Part shown: one piece after another, positions 8,477-16,836 of the stretch
Layout: each line of letters starts with the position of its first letter
Position numbering within the stretch: position 1 is the stretch's first letter
Origin: an uncultured Allomuricauda sp.
GTDB lineage: Bacteria; Bacteroidota; Bacteroidia; Flavobacteriales; Flavobacteriaceae
Reading direction: 5' to 3'
DNA: 64,000 bases
Assembly (NCBI RefSeq): GCF_947499695.1
Contig: NZ_CANMPQ010000002.1
Span: forward strand, 372,001-436,000
Made by a program: the position numbers and the translations under genes
Notes under the pieces: model-generated
The model's input: the letters and a program-made list of their open reading frames with translations, nothing else
Database searches by the model: none
Told to the model about the DNA's origin: nothing

Positions 8477-9220
8477 TTAAATTGAATGTCCTACTGTATG
8501 TCCTCCAGCTATGTTTATGGTCTCGCCGGTTACAAAATCTGCCGTAGTCAGATAGTAGGCCGCTTCGGCAACCTCTTTGGCCTCTCCAATCCTACCCAAC
8601 AAATGAAGCCCGGATAAACTATCTGCATCTTCCACACCCATTTTACCTTGTAATGGGCTTCTAATTATACCGGGAGCAATGGTGTTCACTTTAATATTGT
8701 CCTTTCCAAATTCAGCGGCCAACTGTCGGGTTAAAGCATGAATGGCCCCCTTACTGGTAAGTGGTGCAGTTGCAGGAAATCCGCCAATGGCATGATCAAC
8801 CAAAACGGTTCCGATGTTGATAATGGAGCCTTCCTGCTGTTTTATCATTTGTGGAACTACCGCCTGGGATGTAAAGTAAGTTCCCAAAAGGTTAATTTTC
8901 CAAAAATGGTCAAGGTCATTCTCAGTGACTTCTAAAAAAGGTTTTGGCGAAAAAATTCCTGCATTGTTAATCAACACATCAATTCTTCCAAACTTTTCAA
9001 GAGCCAAGGCTGCCAATTGAATTCCGGTTTCATTTTTACTAACATCACCAGCAAAATAGATTGCATTTGAGGGAGAGCCCAAAGCTTCAAATGCGGCTTT
9101 AAGATTCGCTTCATTTGAAGAGTTCATAACCAAATTACACCCTTTATCTAAAAAGTATTTGGCCGTTTCTTTACCAATTCCTGTTGAGGCACCAGTAATT
9201 ATTACTGTTAGGTTTTTCAT
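8477..9220 (-). CDS. SDR family oxidoreductase with altered active site
   Basis: This is a 247-residue classical short-chain dehydrogenase/reductase by length and layout: TGASTGIG nucleotide-binding motif at about residues 9-16, AGDVS near 58, NNAG near 86 and a C-terminal VTGETINIAGG. The catalytic YxxxK segment is unusual. The region reads ATAPLTSKGAIHALT, so the lysine is present but the tyrosine four residues before it is a proline, and no catalytic serine is evident in INIGTVLVDHA. It may use other residues or have a non-redox role. The start overlaps the tautomerase stop by 4 bp (translational coupling). Confidence 0.85.
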   Translation of the reverse strand: MKNLTVIITGASTGIGKETAKYFLDKGCNLVMNSSNEANLKAAFEALGSPSNAIYFAGDVSKNETGIQLAALALEKFGRIDVLINNAGIFSPKPFLEVTENDLDHFWKINLLGTYFTSQAVVPQMIKQQEGSIINIGTVLVDHAIGGFPATAPLTSKGAIHALTRQLAAEFGKDNIKVNTIAPGIIRSPLQGKMGVEDADSLSGLHLLGRIGEAKEVAEAAYYLTTADFVTGETINIAGGHTVGHSI

Positions 9221-9420
9221 TTTGTTGTTCTTTTTGTTCCTGTGTATTGTTTCCCATTATATCCCCAATTTCCCATGGGTACTTCGTCAATGACGATATG
9301 TATGGTTTGTGGATTCTTGTTTAGAACATCCACAAGCAATTGAGTTACTCCTTCTATCAATTGTCCTTTCTGCTGTGTTGTCACCTGTTCATCGGTAACT
9401 TTAATGTTTACGTATGGCAT
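9217..9420 (-). CDS. 4-oxalocrotonate tautomerase family protein
   Basis: The 67-residue product begins MPYVNIKVT, giving the N-terminal catalytic proline (Pro1 after methionine removal) typical of the family. The segment NPQTIHIVIDEVPMGNWGYNG matches the conserved core around the VPxxNWG loop. Family members interconvert keto and enol forms or dehalogenate small acids as hexamers. It is the first gene of an operon with an SDR and an NTF2-like protein. The substrate is unknown, but the three together suggest modification of a small carbonyl compound. Confidence 0.88.
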   Translation of the reverse strand: MPYVNIKVTDEQVTTQQKGQLIEGVTQLLVDVLNKNPQTIHIVIDEVPMGNWGYNGKQYTGTKRTTK

Positions 9421-9444
9421 ATTTTAATTTTTAATTACCATACA

Positions 9445-9452
9445 AAGTTCAA
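9445..9452 (-). promoter_or_regulatory. Weak -7 box of the tautomerase operon
   Basis: On the minus strand this reads GAACTTTG, one mismatch from TAnnTTTG, with no good -33 element. A start near 9440 would place the CRP-like palindrome at about -62, the usual class I activator position. The weak core promoter fits a need for an activator. Confidence 0.35.
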
Positions 9453-9495
9453 ACACTTCAGTAAGGATATGAAGGAGGTAAGTCACAGATTCTGC

Positions 9496-9509
9496 GTGAC
9501 ATATGTCAC
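9496..9509. promoter_or_regulatory. CRP-like palindromic operator
   Basis: GTGACATATGTCAC is a perfect 14-bp palindrome. Extended by one base on the minus strand it reads TGTGACATATGTCACG, close to the E. coli CRP consensus TGTGA-N6-TCACA. It sits between the Crp/Fnr gene and the tautomerase operon. A further half-site (GTCAC on the plus strand) is at 9482-9486. Confidence 0.65.
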
Positions 9510-9525
9510 AAAAACCAATTCGATT

Positions 9526-10086
9526 TTAGGAGGACAGTCGGCTTAATGTTTCTCGAGAAACGCCAAGATAGGCAGCAATCAATTTTTTTGGGACTCGTTG
9601 AAAAAGTTGAGGATATTCTTCTAAAAGAAGATTATAACGTTCTTTAGCCGAGTTTTTTAGAAGGGATAAAATTCTTTTTTGAAGCGCTATTCTGCCATAT
9701 TTGCTCTTTTTGGCCCAAAACCGTTCCATTTTATGCATTTGGGCCGTCAACTTCTCCCGATTTTCATAAGAGATGAACAAAAGTTCACAATCTTCAATAC
9801 AATCTATTGCAATTTTTGACGACGTTTTCTTAATGAAAGATTCATAATCAGTAATCCACCAATTCTCCATTCCAAATTGAAGGATATGTTCCTTTCCGTC
9901 ATCATCAAAGAAGCAACTTTTTAAACACCCCTTGATTACCCAATATTCTTTGTTCACAAAATCACCTTCTTGAACTATGTATTGGTGTTTGCGTTTCCTA
10001 ATTGGTTCGAAATGACTTAAGACAACATCAAATTCCTCATCGGTAAGTTGAATCAATTCTTGAATATGTTGTCTTAAAGGGTGCAT
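9526..10086 (-). CDS. Crp/Fnr family transcriptional regulator
   Basis: The 186-residue protein has an N-terminal cyclic-nucleotide-binding-type domain (YIVQEGDFVNKEYWVIKG near residues 35-53) and a C-terminal helix-turn-helix (VPKKLIAAYLGVSRETLSRL). The recognition helix SRETLSR keeps the three residues that in E. coli CRP contact TGTGA (Arg, Glu and a later Arg). The effector is unknown, since Bacteroidetes members often lack cAMP-binding residues. It overlaps the pepP stop by one base (TAATG), so it is co-transcribed with pepP. It ends only a few residues after the recognition helix. The nearby CRP-like palindrome suggests control of the tautomerase operon. Confidence 0.9.
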   Translation of the reverse strand: MHPLRQHIQELIQLTDEEFDVVLSHFEPIRKRKHQYIVQEGDFVNKEYWVIKGCLKSCFFDDDGKEHILQFGMENWWITDYESFIKKTSSKIAIDCIEDCELLFISYENREKLTAQMHKMERFWAKKSKYGRIALQKRILSLLKNSAKERYNLLLEEYPQLFQRVPKKLIAAYLGVSRETLSRLSS

Positions 10087-11378
10087 TATGAATTCATCAA
10101 TTCCTCAATCTCTTCAGCTTCGATTGGAATATTCCTCATTAAATTAAACGGTTCACCTTTTTCTTGTATGACGACATCGTCTTCCAAACGTATGCCCATG
10201 CCTTCATTGGGAATATAAATTCCAGGTTCCACAGTGAAAACCATATTTGGTTTCATTGGGGTTTTTAGCTCACCATAATCGTGTGTGTCCAAACCAATAT
10301 GATGACTCGTCCCATGCATGAAGTATTTTTTGTATGCGGGCCAATCGGGGTTTTCACTTTGCACATCGGCCTTATCCAATAAACCAAGTCCCAATAATTC
10401 CGAAGTCATGATGTGTCCCACTTCTTTGTGGTATTCAGCCCAAATCACCCCTGGCACCAACATTTTGGTTGCCTCATTTTTAACTCGAAGAACCGCATTG
10501 TATACCGCTTTTTGTCTATCCGTGAAACGTCCATTGGCGGGAATGGTTCTGGTCATATCGCTGGCGTAATTGGCATATTCCGCGGCCAAATCCATAAGAA
10601 TCAAATCCCCATCCTTTAGTTGTTGGTTGTTTTCAATATAGTGCAGCACATTGGCATTGTTGCCAGCAGCAATAATGGGGGTATAAGCAAAACCTTTAGA
10701 TCGATTCCGTACAAATTCATGCAAGAACTCAGCTTCCATTTCATATTCCCAGACACCTGGTTTTGTGAATCCCAATATTCTTCGAAATCCCTTCTCGGTA
10801 ATATTGCAAGCTTGTTGCATCAAGGCTATTTCCTCTGGTTCTTTTATTCCTCGGATTTGTTGAAGGATGGGATTGCTTTTTGACCATTGATGGGCAGGAT
10901 AATCCTTTTTGCACTTTTCTATAAACCGATCTTCGCGGGTCTGAGTCTGTACTGCCTGACGATAATGCTCGTTGGTATTGAAATATATAGTTTCTGCTTC
11001 CGTCATTAAATCAAAAAACACCTTGTCAAAATCTGTCAACCAATATATCGTTTCAATGCCAGAAACTTGTGTTCCCTGTTCTTTGGTAAGCTTTGCCCCT
11101 TCCCAAACCGCAATATGTTCGTTGGTCTCACGAACAAATAAAATCTCGCGGTGCTTTTTATCTAGGGCATCGGGAAAAAGCAACAAAATGGTCTCTTCTT
11201 GATCTGCCCCGCTCAAATAAAAAATATCTCGATGCTGTTCAAAGGCCATCGTACTATCTGCACTGATTGGATAAATATCATTGGAATTAAACACCGCAAT
11301 ACTTTTAGGCTTCATTTGTGCCATGAATTTTTTACGGTTTTTGATGAAAAGCTGTTGGTCAATTTGATAATACTTCAT
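10086..11378 (-). CDS. pepP: Xaa-Pro aminopeptidase (aminopeptidase P)
   Basis: The 430-residue enzyme removes N-terminal residues that precede proline. The N-terminal aminopeptidase-P domain is followed by the pita-bread metallopeptidase fold. Metal ligands are visible in LMDLAAEYANYASDMTRT (two Asp), HGTSHHIGLDTHD (His), FTVEPGIYIP (Glu) and IRLEDDVVI (Glu). The length is normal for the family and it should act in the cytoplasm. It is the first gene of an operon with the Crp/Fnr gene and has a strong predicted promoter. Confidence 0.96.
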   Translation of the reverse strand: MKYYQIDQQLFIKNRKKFMAQMKPKSIAVFNSNDIYPISADSTMAFEQHRDIFYLSGADQEETILLLFPDALDKKHREILFVRETNEHIAVWEGAKLTKEQGTQVSGIETIYWLTDFDKVFFDLMTEAETIYFNTNEHYRQAVQTQTREDRFIEKCKKDYPAHQWSKSNPILQQIRGIKEPEEIALMQQACNITEKGFRRILGFTKPGVWEYEMEAEFLHEFVRNRSKGFAYTPIIAAGNNANVLHYIENNQQLKDGDLILMDLAAEYANYASDMTRTIPANGRFTDRQKAVYNAVLRVKNEATKMLVPGVIWAEYHKEVGHIMTSELLGLGLLDKADVQSENPDWPAYKKYFMHGTSHHIGLDTHDYGELKTPMKPNMVFTVEPGIYIPNEGMGIRLEDDVVIQEKGEPFNLMRNIPIEAEEIEELMNS

Positions 11379-11397
11379 TGAGATAAACTATTTGTTT

Positions 11398-11428
11398 CAA
11401 ATGTAAAAATTTGATTATCGGCCACAAA
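11398..11428 (-). promoter_or_regulatory. Consensus Bacteroidetes promoter of pepP-crp
   Basis: On the minus strand TTTG (11425-11428), 19 bp, then TACATTTG (11398-11405): a full match to the sigma-70-type consensus of Bacteroidetes. Expected start is near 11393, about 15 nt before the pepP ATG. The -33 element lies in the T tail of the terminator just upstream. Confidence 0.75.
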
Positions 11429-11433
11429 CAAAA

Positions 11434-11456
11434 AAAGGAGCCATTATGGCTCCTTT
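11434..11456 (-). terminator. Rho-independent terminator of the glycine-rich membrane gene
   Basis: A 9-bp stem (AAAGGAGCC/GGCTCCTTT) with a 5-nt loop is followed on the minus strand by seven T, starting 19 bp after the stop at 11476. The T run overlaps the pepP -33 element. Confidence 0.85.
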
Positions 11457-11475
11457 ATACTTTGTATAAACCCAA

Positions 11476-11757
11476 CTACTTGGACATTGCTCCTTTTATA
11501 GCACCCACTATGGCCATAATAACTCCGCCGCCAACTCCACCACCGGCAATGCTTCCAATAATTCCGGATACATCCATTCCGCCATCAGTGCCTAGACCGA
11601 GCATACCCAAAAGATATCCTCCCAATCCTCCACCAAGTATTCCGGAAATGGAATTTCCAAGCGTTCCAAGATTCAGTTTTGGCAATAATTTTGCAGCTAG
11701 ATTACCTCCAAGGGCACCCGAAACAAGTTGAATAATCAACGGTAAATACTCTTCCAT
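11476..11757 (-). CDS. Small glycine-rich membrane protein
   Basis: This 93-residue protein is almost entirely hydrophobic and glycine-rich, with glycine-zipper runs such as GGGLGGYLLG and IAGGGVGGG that suggest two or three packed membrane helices. It begins with an acidic MEEYLPLI helix. I recognise no named family with certainty; similar small proteins are common in Flavobacteriaceae. It is a single-gene unit with its own terminator. Confidence 0.65.
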   Translation of the reverse strand: MEEYLPLIIQLVSGALGGNLAAKLLPKLNLGTLGNSISGILGGGLGGYLLGMLGLGTDGGMDVSGIIGSIAGGGVGGGVIMAIVGAIKGAMSK

Positions 11758-11934
11758 ATTTATAGTTTAAATGGTTAATTCTAAAAAAATAAGCATTTTT
11801 TTATGAATGTGGTAAAATTTATCTTAACAAATCTGGATTATGTCAATCATTTTAATTGAACTATTCGGTTTTATCAGTTTGTCCTAACCACTAGTTATTC
11901 ATACCTTGACAAAGAGAATTTAACCCATATTTCC

Positions 11935-14778
11935 ATGAATAAATTTTTGTTTTTCTGCTTCGTTTTAGTTGTCCAAAACACAATTGCTCAACAAGTCGCA
12001 ACCTCCGCGGACCAGGTGATGAAAGCCTTGGACCAAAAATCCAAAATGGCCCAAACTTCTTTGGTGAAAAACATTCCAATAAAAAATATCGGTCCTTCTG
12101 TTATGAGTGGTCGTGTGGTGGATTTAGAAGTAAATCCCAATGACCCAACCGAGTTTTATGTTGCCTATGCTTCAGGTGGGTTGTGGCATACAACTTCCAA
12201 TGGAATTTCTTTTAATCCGATTTTAGACAATTCGAACACACAAAATATTGGAGACATTGCCGTAGACTGGAATGCAAAAACCATCTGGGTTGGAACAGGC
12301 GAAAACAATTCGTCTCGTTCTTCATATGCCGGTATCGGTATTTTAAAATCTTCGGACAATGGAAAGACATGGACAAACCTGGGTTTGTCCGATTCACACC
12401 ATATTGGTAGAATATTGGTCAATCCAGATAATCCCGATGATATTGTTGTTGGGGTTACTGGTCATTTGTACTCTCCAAATCAAGAAAGGGGCGTCTATAA
12501 AACCATGGATGGAGGTAACACCTGGACACAAACTTTACATGTGAATGATGCTGCGGGAATTATTGATGTTGCTCATTCACCCAAAAATTTTAATATCCAA
12601 TATGCAGCTGCGTGGGAAAAAGACAGAAAGGCTTGGAATTTTTCAGGCAATGGTGCTTCTTCCGGCATCTATAAAAGTGTTGATGGAGGAGCAAGTTGGA
12701 CTTTGGTCACTTCAGAAGAAAGCGGTTTTCCTGCTGGAGAAGGTGTAGGCCGAATAGGGTTGGCTGTATTTGATGATAACACCGTTTATGCGGTTCATGA
12801 TAATCAGTTTAGACGGGATAAAAAGTCTGAAACGAAAAAGGACGGTCTTTCCAAGGAAGATTTTAAATCTATGAGCAATGCCGCTTTCCTTTCTCTGGAG
12901 GATAAAAAATTGAATGACTACCTTAAAACCAATGGATTCCAGGAAAAGTACCGCGCTGAAAACGTAAAACAGATGGTAAGAAGTGGTTCCGTTAAACCCG
13001 TTGACCTCGCCAAATATTTGGACAATGCAAATTCCCTTTTGTTTGACACTCCGGTAATTGGGGCGGAAGTATATCGTAGCGATAACGCTGGTTCCTCATG
13101 GAAAAAAATGAACGAGAACTATATCGATGATCTTTTCTATAGCTATGGATATTATTTTGCCCAAATTCGGGTAGACCCCAATAACAAAGACCACATTTAC
13201 TTGGCAGGAGTGCCTTTAATTAAATCGGAAGATGGTGGAAATACCTTTACTTCCATAGGAAAAGAAAATGTGCATGCAGACCATCATGCACTTTGGATAA
13301 ATCCAAACAAGTCAGGTCATTTAATCAATGGAAATGATGGTGGGGTGAATATTTCTTACGACGATGGAGATAATTGGATGAAGAATAATTCCCCAACTGT
13401 CGGCCAGTTTTACGCAATCAATATAGATCATGAAGAGCCCTATAATGTATATGGTGGCCTTCAAGACAATGGGGTTTGGAAAGGGGCTCATAATAGCGAG
13501 GAAAATCGGCATTGGCATCAAACAGGAAAAAATCCTTGGAAGATGATTATGGGTGGAGATGGTATGCAAGTGCAAATCGATAGCAGAAATTCTAATATTG
13601 TTTATACTGGGTTTCAGTTTGGTAATTACTATCGATTGAATCTTGAGGATGGAAGCCAAAAGTACATCCAGCCCAAACATGAATTAGGTGAATCTCCATA
13701 TAGGTTCAATTGGCAGACGCCGATATTGCTGTCCCAACATAATCAGGATATTTTGTATTTAGGAGGCAACAAATTACATCGTTCTTTAAACCAAGGCGAT
13801 GATTGGGAAGCCATTTCCGATGATTTGACCCAAGGTGGCAGAAAAGGAAATGTAGCCTACGGAACCATAACTACAATATCAGAATCCACATTTAAATTTG
13901 GTTTGATTTATACGGGAAGTGACGACGGATTCGTGCAGGTTTCAAAAAATACAGGGGGTAGTTGGGAGAAAATCTCCAATTCCTTACCAAAAGATTTATG
14001 GGTAAGTGAAGTAGCCGCTTCAAAGCATAAAAAGGAAAGAGTATACGTGACCTTAAATGGTTATCGCTGGGACGATTTTACTCCTCATATATATGTAAGC
14101 GAAGACTATGGAAAAAGTTGGAAGAATATCTCTGGTAATATTCCAACCTCTCCGGTAAACGCCCTTGTAGAAGATGTTGAGAATGAAAATCTGTTGTTTG
14201 TAGGGACAGACAATGGTTTGTATGTTAGTTTTAATCGAGGCGAATCTTGGGAACTGTTTCAAAATGGAATCCCCAATGTCGCTATACATGATTTGGTCAT
14301 TCAGCCTGAGGCAAAACACCTGTTGGTCGGCACCCATGGAAGAAGTATTTATAAGGCCGATATTGCCGCACTTCAACAGATAAAGGTTGAAGTAACCTCG
14401 AAAGATTTGGTTGTTTTTGATGTAGAAAATATCAAACATTCTAAAAATTGGGGTAACGCCTGGAGCTCATGGGCTAAACCGAATACACCTGGTTTGGATG
14501 TCACTTTCTATTGTTCCGAAACCGGAGCCTGCACCACCAAGGTGACAACTTTAGATGGAACTGTAGTAAGTGCTACAGAAATGGAGGCCGCTAAAGGATT
14601 GAATATATTGTCTTATGATCTTGCCTTTTCCAAAAAGGGAAAAAGTAATTTCCTCAAAAAGAATAAGATGAAATTGGAGGTTGCGAAAAATGGAAAAACC
14701 TATTTGCCCCAAGGAAATTACATGATTGAGATTACTGCAAACGGAGCTACTGAAAAAATTGAATTTAAAATAGAATAA
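11935..14778 (+). CDS. Large exported Asp-box (sortilin/VPS10-like) beta-propeller protein
   Basis: The 947-residue protein starts with a signal peptide (FLFFCFVLVVQNTIAQ). It is dominated by about ten Asp-box repeats of the type SSDNGKTW, KTMDGGNTW, SVDGGASW, SEDGGNTF, SEDYGKSW and FNRGESW, spaced as in ten-bladed VPS10/sortilin-type or BNR propellers. A C-terminal region of about 130 residues lacks repeats. No glycosidase residues are evident, so 'glycosyl hydrolase' labels sometimes given to such proteins are not supported. The likely location is the periplasm or surface. The DUF2721 gene begins at the base after its stop codon, so they are probably co-transcribed. Confidence 0.8.
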   Translation: MNKFLFFCFVLVVQNTIAQQVATSADQVMKALDQKSKMAQTSLVKNIPIKNIGPSVMSGRVVDLEVNPNDPTEFYVAYASGGLWHTTSNGISFNPILDNSNTQNIGDIAVDWNAKTIWVGTGENNSSRSSYAGIGILKSSDNGKTWTNLGLSDSHHIGRILVNPDNPDDIVVGVTGHLYSPNQERGVYKTMDGGNTWTQTLHVNDAAGIIDVAHSPKNFNIQYAAAWEKDRKAWNFSGNGASSGIYKSVDGGASWTLVTSEESGFPAGEGVGRIGLAVFDDNTVYAVHDNQFRRDKKSETKKDGLSKEDFKSMSNAAFLSLEDKKLNDYLKTNGFQEKYRAENVKQMVRSGSVKPVDLAKYLDNANSLLFDTPVIGAEVYRSDNAGSSWKKMNENYIDDLFYSYGYYFAQIRVDPNNKDHIYLAGVPLIKSEDGGNTFTSIGKENVHADHHALWINPNKSGHLINGNDGGVNISYDDGDNWMKNNSPTVGQFYAINIDHEEPYNVYGGLQDNGVWKGAHNSEENRHWHQTGKNPWKMIMGGDGMQVQIDSRNSNIVYTGFQFGNYYRLNLEDGSQKYIQPKHELGESPYRFNWQTPILLSQHNQDILYLGGNKLHRSLNQGDDWEAISDDLTQGGRKGNVAYGTITTISESTFKFGLIYTGSDDGFVQVSKNTGGSWEKISNSLPKDLWVSEVAASKHKKERVYVTLNGYRWDDFTPHIYVSEDYGKSWKNISGNIPTSPVNALVEDVENENLLFVGTDNGLYVSFNRGESWELFQNGIPNVAIHDLVIQPEAKHLLVGTHGRSIYKADIAALQQIKVEVTSKDLVVFDVENIKHSKNWGNAWSSWAKPNTPGLDVTFYCSETGACTTKVTTLDGTVVSATEMEAAKGLNILSYDLAFSKKGKSNFLKKNKMKLEVAKNGKTYLPQGNYMIEITANGATEKIEFKIE

Positions 14779-15168
14779 ATGCAATTGTCACTTAGTATTC
14801 CTGCACTGCTATTTCCAGCCATCTCATTGACCATGTTGGCCTATAATGCACGCTATTTGGCAATTGCTGCCTTAATTCGACAATTGCACAAACAATATTT
14901 GGAAGATGCCACCTCTCCAGTAAAAAAACAAATAGAGCAATTACAAAAAAGACTTGGCATTATTAAAAATATGCAAGCCGCTGCAATCATAAGTTTTTTA
15001 TTTGCCGTAATTACCATGTTTCTCATCTACGTGGAACAAAATATTTGGGCCAACATCATTTTTGGGGCAAGTCTTATCGTTTTGATCATCTCATTACTTT
15101 TATCACTTTTAGAAGTACAACTGTCCACCAAGGCTTTGGGCATTCAGTTAAAGCATATGGAGAAATAA
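14779..15168 (+). CDS. DUF2721 family membrane protein
   Basis: The 129-residue protein has an N-terminal hydrophobic segment (LSIPALLFPAISLTMLAYNAR), a basic helix (RQLHKQYLEDATSPVKKQIEQL), and two strongly hydrophobic segments at about 70-90 and 93-113. This layout matches DUF2721, a family of small bacterial inner-membrane proteins of unknown role. The start codon directly follows the stop of the propeller gene. Confidence 0.8.
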   Translation: MQLSLSIPALLFPAISLTMLAYNARYLAIAALIRQLHKQYLEDATSPVKKQIEQLQKRLGIIKNMQAAAIISFLFAVITMFLIYVEQNIWANIIFGASLIVLIISLLLSLLEVQLSTKALGIQLKHMEK

Positions 15169-15247
15169 CTTTAAACACCTTTAAGCAACCGATTGGGAAT
15201 TTGGCATCTTCATCAAAGTGGCCTGAACAAATGAAACTCTCATTTCC

Positions 15248-15694
15248 ATGAAAAAATATTTGGTACTTGGTTTGGCATTTTTGTTAAGTGTATCCTGCAG
15301 TAAAGATGAAGAACAAGCGTATGATTCCTTAATAGGCACCTGGACCATTTCTGAAATAAAATCCATATATCAAGAGTTGCCTGCAAACGAAGTTGTTGAA
15401 GAGACCGGGACTCTGGGAACTTTTGTTTTCAATCAAAGGACCGTGAATTTTGATTTTGTTAGAAATGACACCGTTTATCAGGGAAATGCTACTTGGAATC
15501 TTGATCTTGAAAAAGTCCGATCTGGCTTCACTAGGGAAAACTCTTTTACACTGGACGTAGACGGATTTTTTGTTTTTGATGCTTTTTTTGGTGATGGAAC
15601 TAGAAATTCTGAAAAAAACGCCGAATCCCTCTTTTTGATTCAGACTAGAGACAATGGTTTTACCCCAATCTTTGAAATGACACTAAAAAAATAA
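15248..15694 (+). CDS. Lipocalin-like lipoprotein
   Basis: The 148-residue protein starts with MKKYLVLGLAFLLSVSCSKDEE, a lipoprotein signal. The mature part has a LIGTWTISEI segment, the hallmark first strand of lipocalin-like domains in Bacteroidetes, then alternating strand-like stretches (TWNLDLEKV, FTLDVDGFFVF). The ligand is unknown. It is a single gene 79 bp after the DUF2721 gene. Confidence 0.7.
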   Translation: MKKYLVLGLAFLLSVSCSKDEEQAYDSLIGTWTISEIKSIYQELPANEVVEETGTLGTFVFNQRTVNFDFVRNDTVYQGNATWNLDLEKVRSGFTRENSFTLDVDGFFVFDAFFGDGTRNSEKNAESLFLIQTRDNGFTPIFEMTLKK

Positions 15695-15809
15695 GTTTTA
15701 TAGTACAAAAATTCAGGAACTTTACTTTCGGCTGCAAGCTTTTCCTTGCAAGAAAAAATCAAGATTATTAATATATTTACCATTGCTGTCTGAAATACAG
15801 TCCCTTGCT

Positions 15810-16235
15810 ATGAAGCGTGTCACAGATATAGATTTATTTAAAAGAATACGGGAGATAAGAGAATTTGAGTTCGGGAAATTCTACTTTTTTGACAATCTGG
15901 TCATTTCTGAGATGAAAGAGGGTGTTACCCTAAACTGGAATATGGCAAAAAAAGCTATTGACGCCGCATACGAGGTCATAGGAAAAGACAAGCCTATTGC
16001 GTATATCTCAAATCGCATCAATAAGTATTATGTAGTACCTTCTGATTGGGCCAAGTTCTATAAACACCGCCATCAACTTAGTTTTTATTCTGTTGTCGGT
16101 AACACAAAAGGCAGTTTTGCCAGTCTTGTCTTGGAGCGCATGTTCTTTCAAAACTCCATTAAACAGTTTTCAGATTTGGAAGAAGCCGTTGCCTGGAGTC
16201 TTGCCAAAATTGAAAAGCAAAAGGAATTGGTTTAG
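15810..16235 (+). CDS. Conserved small cytoplasmic protein, unknown function
   Basis: With the ATG at 15810 the product is 141 residues; a TTG start 27 bp upstream would add nine residues. The sequence MKRVTDIDLFKRIREIREFEFGKFYFFDN...VISEMKEGVTLNW, with later AIDAAYEVIGKDKPIAYISNR and a C-terminal FSDLEEAVAWSLAKI, suggests an alpha/beta fold like the STAS/SpoIIAA-related proteins of Flavobacteriaceae. This is a by-eye suggestion only. No signal peptide or membrane segment is seen. Confidence 0.6.
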   Translation: MKRVTDIDLFKRIREIREFEFGKFYFFDNLVISEMKEGVTLNWNMAKKAIDAAYEVIGKDKPIAYISNRINKYYVVPSDWAKFYKHRHQLSFYSVVGNTKGSFASLVLERMFFQNSIKQFSDLEEAVAWSLAKIEKQKELV

Positions 16236-16251
16236 GTAAACTATTGTTTTC

Positions 16252-16836
16252 CTATTTCTCTTTAAGCTTAATATTCCTGAATTTTATGGTTCCATTACCC
16301 ATTGCCTGAAGTCCAATATGACCTTCCAACAAAGTATCTTTTTCCATACTCGAAGTAAGTATGTTGTTCACAAAAACTTTAATGCTTCCTTCTTGTGTAA
16401 CTGCCTTATAGGTGTTCCAAACATTTAAAGTTTCCACGATTTCATAAGGTTCTACTTTGGTTGTTATGGATCCCGTCCTAAAATTCTGATTTGGGTGTAA
16501 ATCCCAAATATTGAGTTCATGACAACCAGTGGCAGACATTTCTGGTATAGCACACTGCACAAACACCCCAGAATTAATGGTGCTATCGGGTCTAAACTCC
16601 AAACTTAATTCAAAATTTCGGTATTTATCATGGGTAATCACAAAACCCGTAGTACTGTCAGCTACTCCGATTAGTTCATTATTCTCAAAATTCCATTTTG
16701 AGTTTCCATCAATGAACCATGCAGTGCTATTTTCCTCAAAAAGCGTTACTGATTCATTCTCTTTGGATTTGCATCCAAGATAAAATCCAAGGGAAGCAGC
16801 AAAAAGCACTCCCGAAACAAATATTGATTTTTTCAC
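16252..16836 (-). CDS. DUF1080 (3-keto-disaccharide hydrolase-like) lipoprotein
   Basis: The 194-residue product uses a GTG start that overlaps the upstream stop (GTGA). It has a lipoprotein-type signal ending FYLGCKSKE. The body has the concanavalin-like DUF1080 features: a WNFENNELIG strand, FELSLEFRPDSTINSGVFVQC, CHELNIWD and WNTYKAVTQEGSIKVFVN. DUF1080 proteins include 3-keto-disaccharide hydrolases of sugar catabolism. It is last in the rimK-aspartoacylase operon. The biochemical role here is unknown. Confidence 0.82.
   Translation of the reverse strand: MKKSIFVSGVLFAASLGFYLGCKSKENESVTLFEENSTAWFIDGNSKWNFENNELIGVADSTTGFVITHDKYRNFELSLEFRPDSTINSGVFVQCAIPEMSATGCHELNIWDLHPNQNFRTGSITTKVEPYEIVETLNVWNTYKAVTQEGSIKVFVNNILTSSMEKDTLLEGHIGLQAMGNGTIKFRNIKLKEK

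Noticed and set aside
9547-9560. Palindrome GTTTCTCGAGAAAC as an operator
   Set aside because: It falls in the codons of the Crp/Fnr recognition helix (VSRET) and is explained by coding constraint; its position inside the gene makes an operator role unlikely.
11935-14778. Glycosyl hydrolase function for the Asp-box protein
   Set aside because: The repeats are structural; no sialidase or glycosidase catalytic residues are seen.
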